This document shows positions 1-6,287 of a stretch of DNA of 12,735 nucleotides, piece by piece. The notes under the pieces were generated by a model. That model ran no database searches, was not told where the DNA came from, and saw nothing but the letters and a program-made list of their open reading frames with translations. Source of the DNA: Promethearchaeota archaeon (lineage in GTDB: Archaea > Asgardarchaeota > Lokiarchaeia > Sigynarchaeales > SOKP01); assembly GCA_019894735.1 (NCBI GenBank), contig JAGXOB010000065.1, forward strand, positions 1 to 12,735, written 5' to 3'. Each line of letters opens with the position of its first letter. The stretch's first letter is position 1. A program made the position numbers and the translations under genes.

Positions 1-55
1 GAATTATTGCATAATAAAAATAATAAACGAAACCAGAAGGCACCTTAGATTAAAT

Positions 56-766
56 ATGGGGCAAGAAATTTTCATCATTTTAATGCCAACATTTTTATTA
101 GGAATCCTACACACAACCATCCCTTGCGAAGATAAGGCCATCTTCTTTTTTTGGTCTTTTGGTATCGCAAAAACGCCTAAAAAGAGTATATATATACTAG
201 CACTTTATGGGTTGGGATTAATTAGTGCTAACATGATCATTGCATCAATTACAGTATTTATTACACAAGTGCCTAGATTTGTCTTCCCTGCTTATATTCC
301 TGACCCGTATATTATAAATTTTTTTGGAGCTTTTACTTCTATGTTTGCGGGTATATTTCTTTTATTCTTCATTACAAGAAGAGATTATATGCCCCATTCC
401 AAGTATTCTAAGGATATTCCAAGTTTAGATTGGGAATTAAAAAAGACACCTTATTTCTTTGGGATCTTAGCGGGATTTGCACCTTGTATATTTGAATTAA
501 TTATATATTCGCAATCAGTTCAGTTATCTCTTGGGTATGGATTTATAGAAGGCTTTTTAGTGGTATTTTATTTTTCTCTGGGAACCTTCGTGGGATTATT
601 TCCTCTTGCTCTTGCTAAACAAGGTAGTTCACTTATCGTGAAGACAAAAAAAGACAGAAGAAAAACGATTTTTTATATAATGATACTAATTATCATTGTT
701 TTTAATACCGTGGTTATGTTACTCTCCTTTTTACGAATCTCAGTGTTTCCAGTTGAGGGTCTATAG
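56..766 (+). CDS. Six-helix CcdA/DsbD-like (LysE/TauE-SafE superfamily) membrane protein
   Basis: The 236-residue product is almost entirely hydrophobic, with about six membrane segments (roughly residues 5-25, 42-70, 85-107, 130-152, 160-188, 204-228). Its two halves look like an internal repeat: GILHTTIPCE (residues 16-25) and GILAGFAPCI (136-145) align, each placing a Pro-Cys in the first helix of its half (Cys24 and Cys144). This matches the transmembrane cysteine pair of CcdA/DsbD, which passes reducing equivalents across the membrane; related UreH/TauE-like transporters share the fold. The thiol-transfer role is inferred from the cysteine placement only, and no thioredoxin partner is in the window. 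ATG start; AGAAGG at 35-40 is a distant weak ribosome binding site. Transport (TauE/LysE type) is the main alternative. Confidence 0.6.
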   Translation: MGQEIFIILMPTFLLGILHTTIPCEDKAIFFFWSFGIAKTPKKSIYILALYGLGLISANMIIASITVFITQVPRFVFPAYIPDPYIINFFGAFTSMFAGIFLLFFITRRDYMPHSKYSKDIPSLDWELKKTPYFFGILAGFAPCIFELIIYSQSVQLSLGYGFIEGFLVVFYFSLGTFVGLFPLALAKQGSSLIVKTKKDRRKTIFYIMILIIIVFNTVVMLLSFLRISVFPVEGL

Positions 767-880
767 CTCTTATGAACGCAACTAACAGTTTTTTGGATTT
801 TAATCACAAAATTAAAAACCCATTAATAATTCATAAGAATCAATATTGGTCTCATAAAATAATTTATATCAGTATTTTCA

Positions 881-893
881 TATATATTATAAA
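881..893 (+). promoter_or_regulatory. TATA-like box for the 932 gene
   Basis: TATATATTATAAA lies about 45 nt before the ATG at 932, so transcription would begin near 912 and give a leader of about 20 nt. That leader contains GGAG at 917-920, 11 nt before the start codon. The rest of the 165-bp gap after the previous gene is AT-rich with nothing else recognised. Confidence 0.45.
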
Positions 894-931
894 CAATTAT
901 TTCGTACATCGATGATGGAGAAAAGCGACTA

Positions 932-3304
932 ATGGTTGATTGCAAATTCTGCGAAAACCAAAACATTTCCTTTACATGCGAAAAATGCAACTCGAGTTTT
1001 TGCATCCACCATATGGCAACTACGGAAAGTTGGCTTTGTAAGAAGCACGAGTTACACTATTCAAAAGCAAGTGCTGCTGAAAAATTTTATAAGTGCACTG
1101 TTATCGAAAATAGCAAATGCCCAGAGTGTGAATCCCTTCTAAGACTAGAAAGATTATCGTCTGGTCAATACTATTTAGAATGTACAGATAACACTTGTAG
1201 TTGGAATTCCTACTCAAAATCACCGGGTTTATTTTTTCCAACCAAAGAGCAACTAGCCAGAGAAGCAACAAAGTATAACTTAATCCAAGGATATAGGCTT
1301 AATTTGTGTCGTAGATCATTAAAAAGGATAATTGGAAAGGATGTATGTCCAAATTGTTTTTTAGAATTTCTAAAAAGAGCCTCGATTACTAACTTCGCAA
1401 CGATTATTGAATCTTTTAATATATCTGCTCAACAGATGATAAAACTAACAAATCAATACATCGATGAAGATCGAATATACGGTATTGTTGATCAGAAGAA
1501 CCAGATATTTTATTACATTTCTTATGAAATCCGGGAGAAAATCCTTTCAAAGATTCAAAATGAGGGAATTTTAAAAGTTGCTGACCTAGCTGTAATGCTC
1601 GATATGAGTTCTGAAGCAGCGATAAAAGTTATTTACAAACTCATCAGTCAATTCCAAATTAAAGGCTCATTTTCACAAACAAAACAATTCTATTATTCTC
1701 AAAAATATGTTACAGACCAATTGGTAGAAGAAATAAATAAAAAGGGAAGAATTTCACTAGGTCAACTTTCGGAAGTTTTTGATATACCCACAGAGTTGAC
1801 AAAATCTTTTTGCGTTAATTTAATGCGATTAAATGCGATTAACGGCTTTTTTGCCGATCGTGGAAACGAAATTATCACTTCTGACAAAATTTACAAAGAA
1901 ATAAAGGACTATTCTAAAGAAGTAGGTTTATTTGAATTATCTAACCTCGCAAAAAAACTTAAAATAGCAGTGGAATTAGCGAGAAAAAGCCTCCACGAAC
2001 TAATAAAATCTGGAAAAGTTAAAGGCCTCTTTACTCAGCGTAGGGAATTTATGACCCGAAAATATCTAGAAACAAAAATAAAAGAAATTGCTAGAGCCTA
2101 TAGAACAATGCCATTGAGAGAATTATCAAACCGATTGGGCGTCACCGAGTCAAGTATAGAGGAACACCTTGCTCAATTAATTAGTAATGGAGATATTGAC
2201 GGTTATATCGACTTAGGAAAAAGAATGTTTACCGCATATAGTGTACCTCGCACTTCAACAGGATCACCTCGCGCAAAGCAAAAAAAGGCTGAACCTATTG
2301 AAGAAGGTAAAATAGAAGTTGTAAGGGACTACGATTTTGAAGGTGGGCAAGTACACATGAAAATAGCAGTTCGTAACCTGAGTCCTATGGCAATAAATAA
2401 TGTCAAAGTAATTCTAGATGCTCCTTCAAGTTACAAACTTAAACAGCCGTTAGTTAGCATTCCCGTTATTGAAGCTAATAATAGTAGAGGAGTGGATTTT
2501 TATCTTGAGCCAAAACAATGCGGAATATCCAATGTTGGAGGCGATGTCATCTACAAGGATGCCCAAGGCACTAAACACACGCTTCATATACGGAAAAAAG
2601 AGATTCAAATAAAATGCCCCTTGGTTTGCACCTCGATGAGCACCATAGAGGACTGCCAAACTGCAATTCAAACGTTAGGAAATGATGCACGCGCATTCTT
2701 AATCGCTGATTTAGATCCAAGATTGGCGTTTAGAGCAGGAATCCGTACTTTGAAGAATTTTGATACCAGCGCTGTCACATCTCATGAAGGTTCTGACGCC
2801 AAGGGAAATTATGAAGCGGAAGCGTGGTTTTGTTCCGAAGCTAAAGTAACAGGGGGAAGAATAATTACAAGAGTCTATGTTTCCGAAACGAGTCAGTCAT
2901 TAGAGGTAAGAGTGTGGTGTGGAAACCCTGGTCAGCTTACGGGATGGCTCGCAAAGATCATTGAGCTATTATTCGAACAGATAAACATAATCCGGAAGAT
3001 TAAATCGGAAGAAAGAGAAAGAACAATTGATGTAATGGCTATTACTCAGAATCTTGCCGAAGTTTCAGATTATTGTATGTTAAGATGGAAAGCACAGAAC
3101 ATTCGTAATAAATTACACGATACTTTTGTAAGGTTGAGAAAAATTCTAGGAGATAACGAACCTATCTTAGGAAGAATTGAATTTTGGTTAACAGAATTGA
3201 ATAAATATGGCAAAGACGATAAAATCAGCGATGAGCACGCGGATAAATTGGTTAATGATATAGAAAAATTCAATAACGTCATTAGTCGAGCCATTAAATT
3301 ATAA
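932..3304 (+). CDS. Zinc-finger / tandem winged-helix protein, UFL1-like, with adaptin/coatomer-appendage-like C-terminal region
   Basis: 790 residues, with several modules. Residues 4-39 form a cross-brace zinc finger of AN1/B-box type (C4, C7, C16, C19, C24, H27, C36, H39). Residues 63-89 form a zinc ribbon (C63, C66, C84, C89); another CxxC is at 139-142. Residues about 150-435 hold five winged-helix units, each ending in a wing with an xxxG pattern (IYGIV, IKGSF, INGFF, VKGLF, IDGYI). The third and fourth units resemble the N-terminal winged-helix array of the E3 UFM1 ligase UFL1, and more loosely PCI domains. A charged linker (about 440-460) leads to a beta-rich stretch (460-560) and an alpha/beta stretch (565-690) resembling the Ig-like and platform subdomains of adaptin or gamma-COP appendages; 695-790 is helical. 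It has no membrane segment, so it is probably cytosolic. Function unproven: an E3-like scaffold, or a trafficking or regulatory adaptor. The GGAG at 917-920 and TATA support the start. Confidence 0.75.
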   Translation: MVDCKFCENQNISFTCEKCNSSFCIHHMATTESWLCKKHELHYSKASAAEKFYKCTVIENSKCPECESLLRLERLSSGQYYLECTDNTCSWNSYSKSPGLFFPTKEQLAREATKYNLIQGYRLNLCRRSLKRIIGKDVCPNCFLEFLKRASITNFATIIESFNISAQQMIKLTNQYIDEDRIYGIVDQKNQIFYYISYEIREKILSKIQNEGILKVADLAVMLDMSSEAAIKVIYKLISQFQIKGSFSQTKQFYYSQKYVTDQLVEEINKKGRISLGQLSEVFDIPTELTKSFCVNLMRLNAINGFFADRGNEIITSDKIYKEIKDYSKEVGLFELSNLAKKLKIAVELARKSLHELIKSGKVKGLFTQRREFMTRKYLETKIKEIARAYRTMPLRELSNRLGVTESSIEEHLAQLISNGDIDGYIDLGKRMFTAYSVPRTSTGSPRAKQKKAEPIEEGKIEVVRDYDFEGGQVHMKIAVRNLSPMAINNVKVILDAPSSYKLKQPLVSIPVIEANNSRGVDFYLEPKQCGISNVGGDVIYKDAQGTKHTLHIRKKEIQIKCPLVCTSMSTIEDCQTAIQTLGNDARAFLIADLDPRLAFRAGIRTLKNFDTSAVTSHEGSDAKGNYEAEAWFCSEAKVTGGRIITRVYVSETSQSLEVRVWCGNPGQLTGWLAKIIELLFEQINIIRKIKSEERERTIDVMAITQNLAEVSDYCMLRWKAQNIRNKLHDTFVRLRKILGDNEPILGRIEFWLTELNKYGKDDKISDEHADKLVNDIEKFNNVISRAIKL

Positions 3305-3305
3305 C

Positions 3306-3312
3306 TTTTTTT
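3306..3312 (+). terminator. Oligo-T tract after the UFL1-like gene
   Basis: Seven consecutive T residues follow one base after the stop codon, with no stem-loop. A U-tract of this kind is the usual signal for archaeal RNA polymerase and FttA. It lies just before the TATA box of the next gene, consistent with separate transcription units. Confidence 0.35.
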
Positions 3313-3322
3313 GTTGAAAATA

Positions 3323-3331
3323 TTTATAAAT
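3323..3331 (+). promoter_or_regulatory. TATA box of the NikR-like gene
   Basis: TTTATAAAT is a near-ideal archaeal TATA box, preceded by a purine-rich BRE-like GAAAA at 3316-3320. The expected start of transcription is near 3353, giving a leader of about 20 nt before the ATG at 3375. Confidence 0.6.
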
Positions 3332-3374
3332 GTAGTTATGAATTTATATTAGTAATAAGTAAAAAGAATTAAGT

Positions 3375-3797
3375 ATGCAAATGAGTCCTATAATCAGTTT
3401 TTCCATTAATGAAAGTTTAAAGCAATTTATTAATAAACTTGTTTCCAAAAACCAATATGAAAATAAATCCAAGTTGATAAGGGATGCCTTATTGCGGCTA
3501 ATGTCGGATATTGAGGTTTCTAATTTGGAAACTTATGGAGATATTGGCTCAGCTGCTAAAAGAATTGTTGGTAATTTGATAATCGTTGCTCCACACGATC
3601 CAAACGTACAGAGAAAATTAAATAAAATCGAGAATAAATATAGAGAGCAAGTGGTAAACAAAAATCAACACTTTCAAGGCGAATATCTTATTATATTTAT
3701 GATATTTGAAGGAGAGATTCAAGAATTTCAGAATATCGTAGTAGAAATAAACGGAATTAAAGAATTAAAGAATTTTAGATACTTGATTATAAATTAA
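3375..3797 (+). CDS. NikR-like ribbon-helix-helix regulator with degenerate nickel site
   Basis: 140 residues in the NikR layout. Residues 5-44 are a CopG/NikR ribbon-helix-helix DNA-binding domain (ISFSINESLKQFINKL, then KSKLIRDALLRLM). Residues 63-138 fit the ACT-like NikR regulatory domain, with its opening GNLIIV strand and the IENKY segment. Aligned by eye to E. coli NikR, only His99 keeps a nickel-ligand position (H89 in E. coli). The H87 position is Asn, C95 is Leu, and the IQH histidine is Asn. It therefore probably does not sense nickel in the classical way, though dimer or tetramer repression is likely kept. The gene has its own TATA box; AAGAATTAAG before the ATG is only a poor ribosome binding site. 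A second ATG (codon 3) would serve equally. It precedes the polyferredoxin gene by 130 bp and may regulate it. Confidence 0.75.
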   Translation: MQMSPIISFSINESLKQFINKLVSKNQYENKSKLIRDALLRLMSDIEVSNLETYGDIGSAAKRIVGNLIIVAPHDPNVQRKLNKIENKYREQVVNKNQHFQGEYLIIFMIFEGEIQEFQNIVVEINGIKELKNFRYLIIN

Positions 3798-3906
3798 GTA
3801 TTTGATCTTTTCATTTATTTTGATTCTTCTAGCATCGTTTAAAATTCATAAACATAAAATTAATTTTAATTCATTATTTAATTCTTATATCATCATTTTT
3901 AATTTG

Positions 3907-3930
3907 AAATTAAGAGTGAAATTAAGAGTG
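3907..3930 (+). repeat. Perfect 12-bp tandem duplication at the polyferredoxin start
   Basis: AAATTAAGAGTG occurs twice head to tail (3907-3918, 3919-3930). Each copy ends in an in-frame GTG and carries its own purine-rich AAGAG, so the duplication creates two candidate start codons 12 nt apart. Replication slippage is a simple explanation. Confidence 0.8.
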
Positions 3931-5040
3931 AATCAAGCAGAATCTGATATTTATAGAAAATTACAGCAGCATCTTGATACATTACCCATTGGTTATCCTG
4001 CTACAGAATCAGGGGTTGAAATAAGAATTTTAAAATTCTTATTTTCTCCAGAAGAAGCTGAAATTGCTTTGAATATGAGATTTATTCCTGAACCTATTAA
4101 AAATATCTACCGCCGCGTCAAGAAATTTGGGATAAATCTTGAACAATTAGAGGAGTTATTGGAAATTATGTTTATTAAGGGGGCAATTAGGAGAGTTGCA
4201 TTAAGAATAGAAAATGGAACTGATGTGATTCTTTATCAGAATTCTCCTTTGGCAGTAGGTATGTTTGAATACCAAGTAACTCGAATTACCAAAGAATTTT
4301 TTGAAGATTTCGAACAATACATGGAAGAAGCTTTTAGAGATGAATTTACAAGTACTAAAATAAACCAGCTTCGGACTATTCCAGTTGAAAAAAGTATTTC
4401 TCCTAACCATAATGTTGCTAATTATGATGAATTGAGGAATATTTTTGAAGATGCTAAAGAAATCGCTGTATCACCATGTATATGTCACAAAGGAAATCAG
4501 CTTTTAAATAAATCGTGTAATTCTATGTCAGAGCGTTGTTTTACAGTCAATGGTTCTGCTTTAAACGCTGTTAATAGAGGATATGGTCATTTAATTACAA
4601 AAGATGAAGCTTTTTCTATTATAGAACAAGCACAAGGAGAGGGGTTAGTGATTCAACCTGGTAATTCTAAACAACCTTCTTATATTTGTTGTTGCTGTTC
4701 TTGTTGTGATTTATTAACCAACTTAAAAAAGATTGATCGTCCTTGGGAACTTATAACTTCAAACTATTACGCTGAAGTTGATTCTGATTTATGTATTGGA
4801 TGTGAAACGTGTATTGAGAGATGTATAATGGATGCCATTCAAATTACAGATAATGTTGCAATTATAGAAGAACTATTATGCATAGGGTGCGGTAATTGTG
4901 TAGTTACCTGCCCCGAAAAAGCAATTAATCTCCAACAGAAAGAAACTGAATCAATTCCTCCTGAAACAACTCAAGATTTATTCTTAAATATTATGAGTAA
5001 AAGAGCAGAATTAAGAAGAAAGGATAAAGGAATAGAATAA
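3928..5040 (+). CDS. Cysteine-rich 4Fe-4S polyferredoxin of a conserved uncharacterised family
   Basis: 370 residues from the GTG at 3928. I recognise the family by its N-terminal YRKLQQHLDTLPIGYPATES block, the central AVGMFEYQV and LRTIPVEKSI blocks and the QPGNSKQPSYICCCC segment; similar proteins occur in anaerobic archaea and bacteria. The first 180 residues contain a helix-turn-helix-like region. Cysteines 184, 186, 197 and 204 may bind a cluster or metal. Residues 254-260 read CCCCSCC. Two ferredoxin 4Fe-4S motifs follow (C289, C292, C295, C299; and C318, C321, C324, C328). It is likely a cytosolic electron-transfer protein with unknown partner. The open frame extends upstream to 3802, but that part is AT-rich and unlike the family, so I start at a GTG; 3916 is equally possible. 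TTATAT at 3885-3890 is a possible TATA box. The parvulin follows after 20 nt. Confidence 0.85.
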   Translation: MNQAESDIYRKLQQHLDTLPIGYPATESGVEIRILKFLFSPEEAEIALNMRFIPEPIKNIYRRVKKFGINLEQLEELLEIMFIKGAIRRVALRIENGTDVILYQNSPLAVGMFEYQVTRITKEFFEDFEQYMEEAFRDEFTSTKINQLRTIPVEKSISPNHNVANYDELRNIFEDAKEIAVSPCICHKGNQLLNKSCNSMSERCFTVNGSALNAVNRGYGHLITKDEAFSIIEQAQGEGLVIQPGNSKQPSYICCCCSCCDLLTNLKKIDRPWELITSNYYAEVDSDLCIGCETCIERCIMDAIQITDNVAIIEELLCIGCGNCVVTCPEKAINLQQKETESIPPETTQDLFLNIMSKRAELRRKDKGIE

Positions 5041-5060
5041 ATGCAAAATAAGTGGTCATA

Positions 5061-5417
5061 ATGGGAAAAAATAAATATGGTAAAGGGTATGAAAGTAAAG
5101 GAACTTCTTCGAAAGATTCAAAATCAGGAGGAGCTCCTATTCATAGTGGAAAAATTAAAGCATCTCATATTTTAGTTGATAAATATAACAAAGCCCAAGA
5201 AATATACGAAGATGTGCAGGCGGGAGAAAATTTTGAAGATTTAGCACGCCAATTTTCCACTTGTTCGAGTAAAAAGAGAGGAGGAAACCTCGGAGATTTC
5301 TCTAAAGGTGATATGGTCTCGGAATTTTGGAACGCTTGTACTAAATTAAAAATCGGCGAAATCTCCCAACCGGTTAAATCTAAGTTTGGATATCATGTCA
5401 TTAAAAGAACGGGATGA
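5061..5417 (+). CDS. Single-domain parvulin peptidyl-prolyl cis-trans isomerase
   Basis: 118 residues. After a Gly/Lys/Ser-rich tail (1-30), residues 31-118 form one complete parvulin (PpiC) domain that isomerises peptide bonds before proline. The signature is clear: KASHILV with His36, FSTCSSKKRGGNLGDF with Cys68 and the glycine turn, GDMVSEFW with Met85 and Phe89, and FGYHVIKR with His112 at the end. There is no signal peptide, so it acts in the cytosol. The ATG at 5061 is preferred to the upstream GTG at 5052. It follows the polyferredoxin by 20 nt and overlaps the next small ORF by 4 nt, so the three may be co-transcribed. The basic tail resembles the flexible N-termini of small parvulins that bind nucleic acid or ribosomes; that role is a guess. 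Confidence 0.93.
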   Translation: MGKNKYGKGYESKGTSSKDSKSGGAPIHSGKIKASHILVDKYNKAQEIYEDVQAGENFEDLARQFSTCSSKKRGGNLGDFSKGDMVSEFWNACTKLKIGEISQPVKSKFGYHVIKRTG

Positions 5418-5575
5418 AAATAAATGAAGTGCCCTGCAGGTTTATCGATATTTTAAATAATTATTGTAAAGTGTTTTTGAAGTTAGCTTATAAAGCCAAT
5501 GAGAATTTAAAACAAATTACACAACATAAAAGCTATTCTGATTATATAAGCAAAATTTTAGAAAAGAATAAATAG
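5414..5575 (+). CDS. Small ORF, 53 residues, overlapping the parvulin stop
   Basis: An ATG overlaps the parvulin stop in the ATGA arrangement and opens 53 codons ending in TAG at 5573-5575. The product starts MKINEVPCRFIDILNNYC and ends SDYISKILEKNK; it is charged and probably helical (isoleucine, leucine, lysine and asparagine rich), with two cysteines and no membrane segment. I do not recognise it. Translational coupling by the 4-nt overlap is the main evidence; against it, the region is AT-rich and a frame this short can arise by chance. Its stop overlaps the 3' end of the convergent tRNA gene by 3 nt. Confidence 0.4.
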   Translation: MKINEVPCRFIDILNNYCKVFLKLAYKANENLKQITQHKSYSDYISKILEKNK

Positions 5576-5674
5576 CCCAGCACGGATTTCCGATACACGA
5601 GAACTTCGTTAATTTTTCGAACCGTGGTCACGGGGTTCAGGGCCCCAGATGCTTGACCGCTACACCACTGGGCT
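5573..5674 (-). tRNA. tRNA-Gln (anticodon CUG) with T-loop intron
   Basis: The minus strand folds into a complete tRNA: acceptor AGCCCAG/CTGGGCT, D-stem GTGT/GCAT with GG in the loop, anticodon stem TGGGG/CCCCG, seven-base loop CCCTGAA, variable loop TGAC, T-stem CACGG/CCGTG, and discriminator A. CCA is not encoded. The anticodon CTG (plus-strand 5638-5640) reads glutamine CAG codons. Continuous folding fails in the T-loop, where 29 extra bases lie between TTCGAA and T; removing them gives the standard loop TTCGAAT and a mature RNA of 73 nt. Position 33 is C instead of the nearly universal U. It is convergent with the plus-strand genes. Confidence 0.9.
5587..5615 (-). other. 29-nt tRNA intron at T-loop position 59/60
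   Basis: The ends fit a bulge-helix-bulge. The outer helix is the T-stem CACGG/CCGTG. The central 4-bp helix pairs exon TTCG with intron CGGA. The 3-nt bulges are AAA and AAT, and cutting after the second base of each gives TTCGAA+T. The intron's own hairpin is ACGA/TCGT around AGTTC, separated by a small internal loop, so the motif is relaxed rather than strict. Confidence 0.85.
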
Positions 5675-5689
5675 TTAAAATGATATATT

Positions 5690-5700
5690 ATTAATAAATT
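5690..5700 (-). promoter_or_regulatory. Possible TATA region of the tRNA-Gln gene
   Basis: On the minus strand AATTTATTAAT lies about 16-26 nt before the tRNA 5' end, roughly where an archaeal TATA box should be. The whole flank is AT-rich, so the exact element cannot be fixed. Confidence 0.3.
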
Positions 5701-5737
5701 ATAGTTAGTATTTTCTAAAAAATCTTATTCTTTTAAA

Positions 5738-5999
5738 ATAAGGCTAATCCATAAAGTCTACCAGTAGGTGAGATTTTATAGTGCAAATAAAAAATATCTC
5801 TGAATAGAGATAGATTTTTATTATAGTGTCACCTTATGATTTATTGGATTACACTAGCATTATTGCAAGGAGGATTCTAAAAAAAATTCTTGTTTTTATT
5901 AATACTTTTCTAACTGAGAGTATTAAACCCCGTGACTGAAAAAAACAAAACCCCGTTATGTAAACTAAAAAAATTGATCCTTCAGTGTAATCCTTTTTT
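5738..5999 (+). ncRNA. Candidate structured RNA in the gene-free stretch
   Basis: No protein is supported between 5675 and 6287, but this part is rich in pairing. Hairpin 5751-5779 pairs ATAAAGTCT+ACC with GGT+AGATTTTAT around AGTA. Hairpin 5795-5812 pairs TATCTCT with AGAGATA around GAAT. A long-range stem pairs GGATTACACT (5846-5855) with AGTGTAATCC (5984-5993), continued inside by AAGGA (5867-5871) with TCCTT (5978-5982). An 11-bp hairpin with two G-U pairs sits within at 5899-5926. The long stem is followed at once by TTTTTT (5994-5999), as at the end of a transcript. TAATCC at 5745-5750 and ATAAGG at 5738-5743 could also pair with GGATTA at 5846 and CCTTAT at 5832, suggesting alternative folds. 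I match it to no known RNA family; strand and ends are uncertain. Confidence 0.35.
5795..5819 (+). terminator. Hairpin followed by T-run
   Basis: TATCTCT-GAAT-AGAGATA is a perfect 7-bp hairpin followed by GA and five Ts, resembling a factor-independent terminator. It may end a plus-strand transcript or be one element of the surrounding RNA candidate. Confidence 0.35.
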
Positions 6000-6287
6000 A
6001 TAAAAATCATATTGCTTTTGTTGTTGAATTTACATAAGGTATAAGCATGATAAAGATAAATTCCTATACGATTAACATATCTGCTTAAATGTTTGACATA
6101 GAAATGAGTGATTGGAATTTTTTCAACTTATTTAGCAAAGATTCCACTATAATGAAATCCTCAACACGATTAATAAAGTAATAATAAAGTGAGAGTAATT
6201 ATTGATAGACTTATTCTTCGTATAGATAAACTTTATTTTTGCCTATATTAAATCTAATGAATAAAACACAATTGATTGTGGTTGTCG
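6000..6287. other. Gene-free AT-rich stretch, nothing recognised
   Basis: I see no coding frame, tRNA or known RNA motif here. It contains AATAAAGT twice around 6174-6191 and its complement ACTTTATT near 6229-6236, which could form a loose stem, and two copies of ACGATTAA. The only well-formed structure is the inverted repeat at 6267-6280 next to the HD gene. Confidence 0.5.
6263..6280 (-). terminator. Small hairpin after the HD-protein gene
   Basis: Reading the minus strand just past the HD stop codon, CACAAT-CA-ATTGTG is an inverted repeat followed by TTTTA. The two-base gap is too tight for full pairing and the T-run is short, so this is a weak terminator candidate. Confidence 0.3.

Noticed and set aside
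2450..2671. Minus-strand frames inside the UFL1-like gene (also 3070-3294)
   Set aside because: They lie wholly within a strongly coding plus-strand gene, have no recognisable domain and are shadows.
3802..3927. Upstream extension of the polyferredoxin frame from a TTG
   Set aside because: The extra 42 residues are AT-rich, unlike the family's usual N-terminus, and cover the likely promoter and the 12-bp duplication.
5920..5960. A second tRNA or a C/D-box RNA on the plus strand
   Set aside because: The tRNA-like 11-mer has no matching acceptor, D- or T-arm around it, and no proper C box (RUGAUGA) is paired with the CTGA motifs present.
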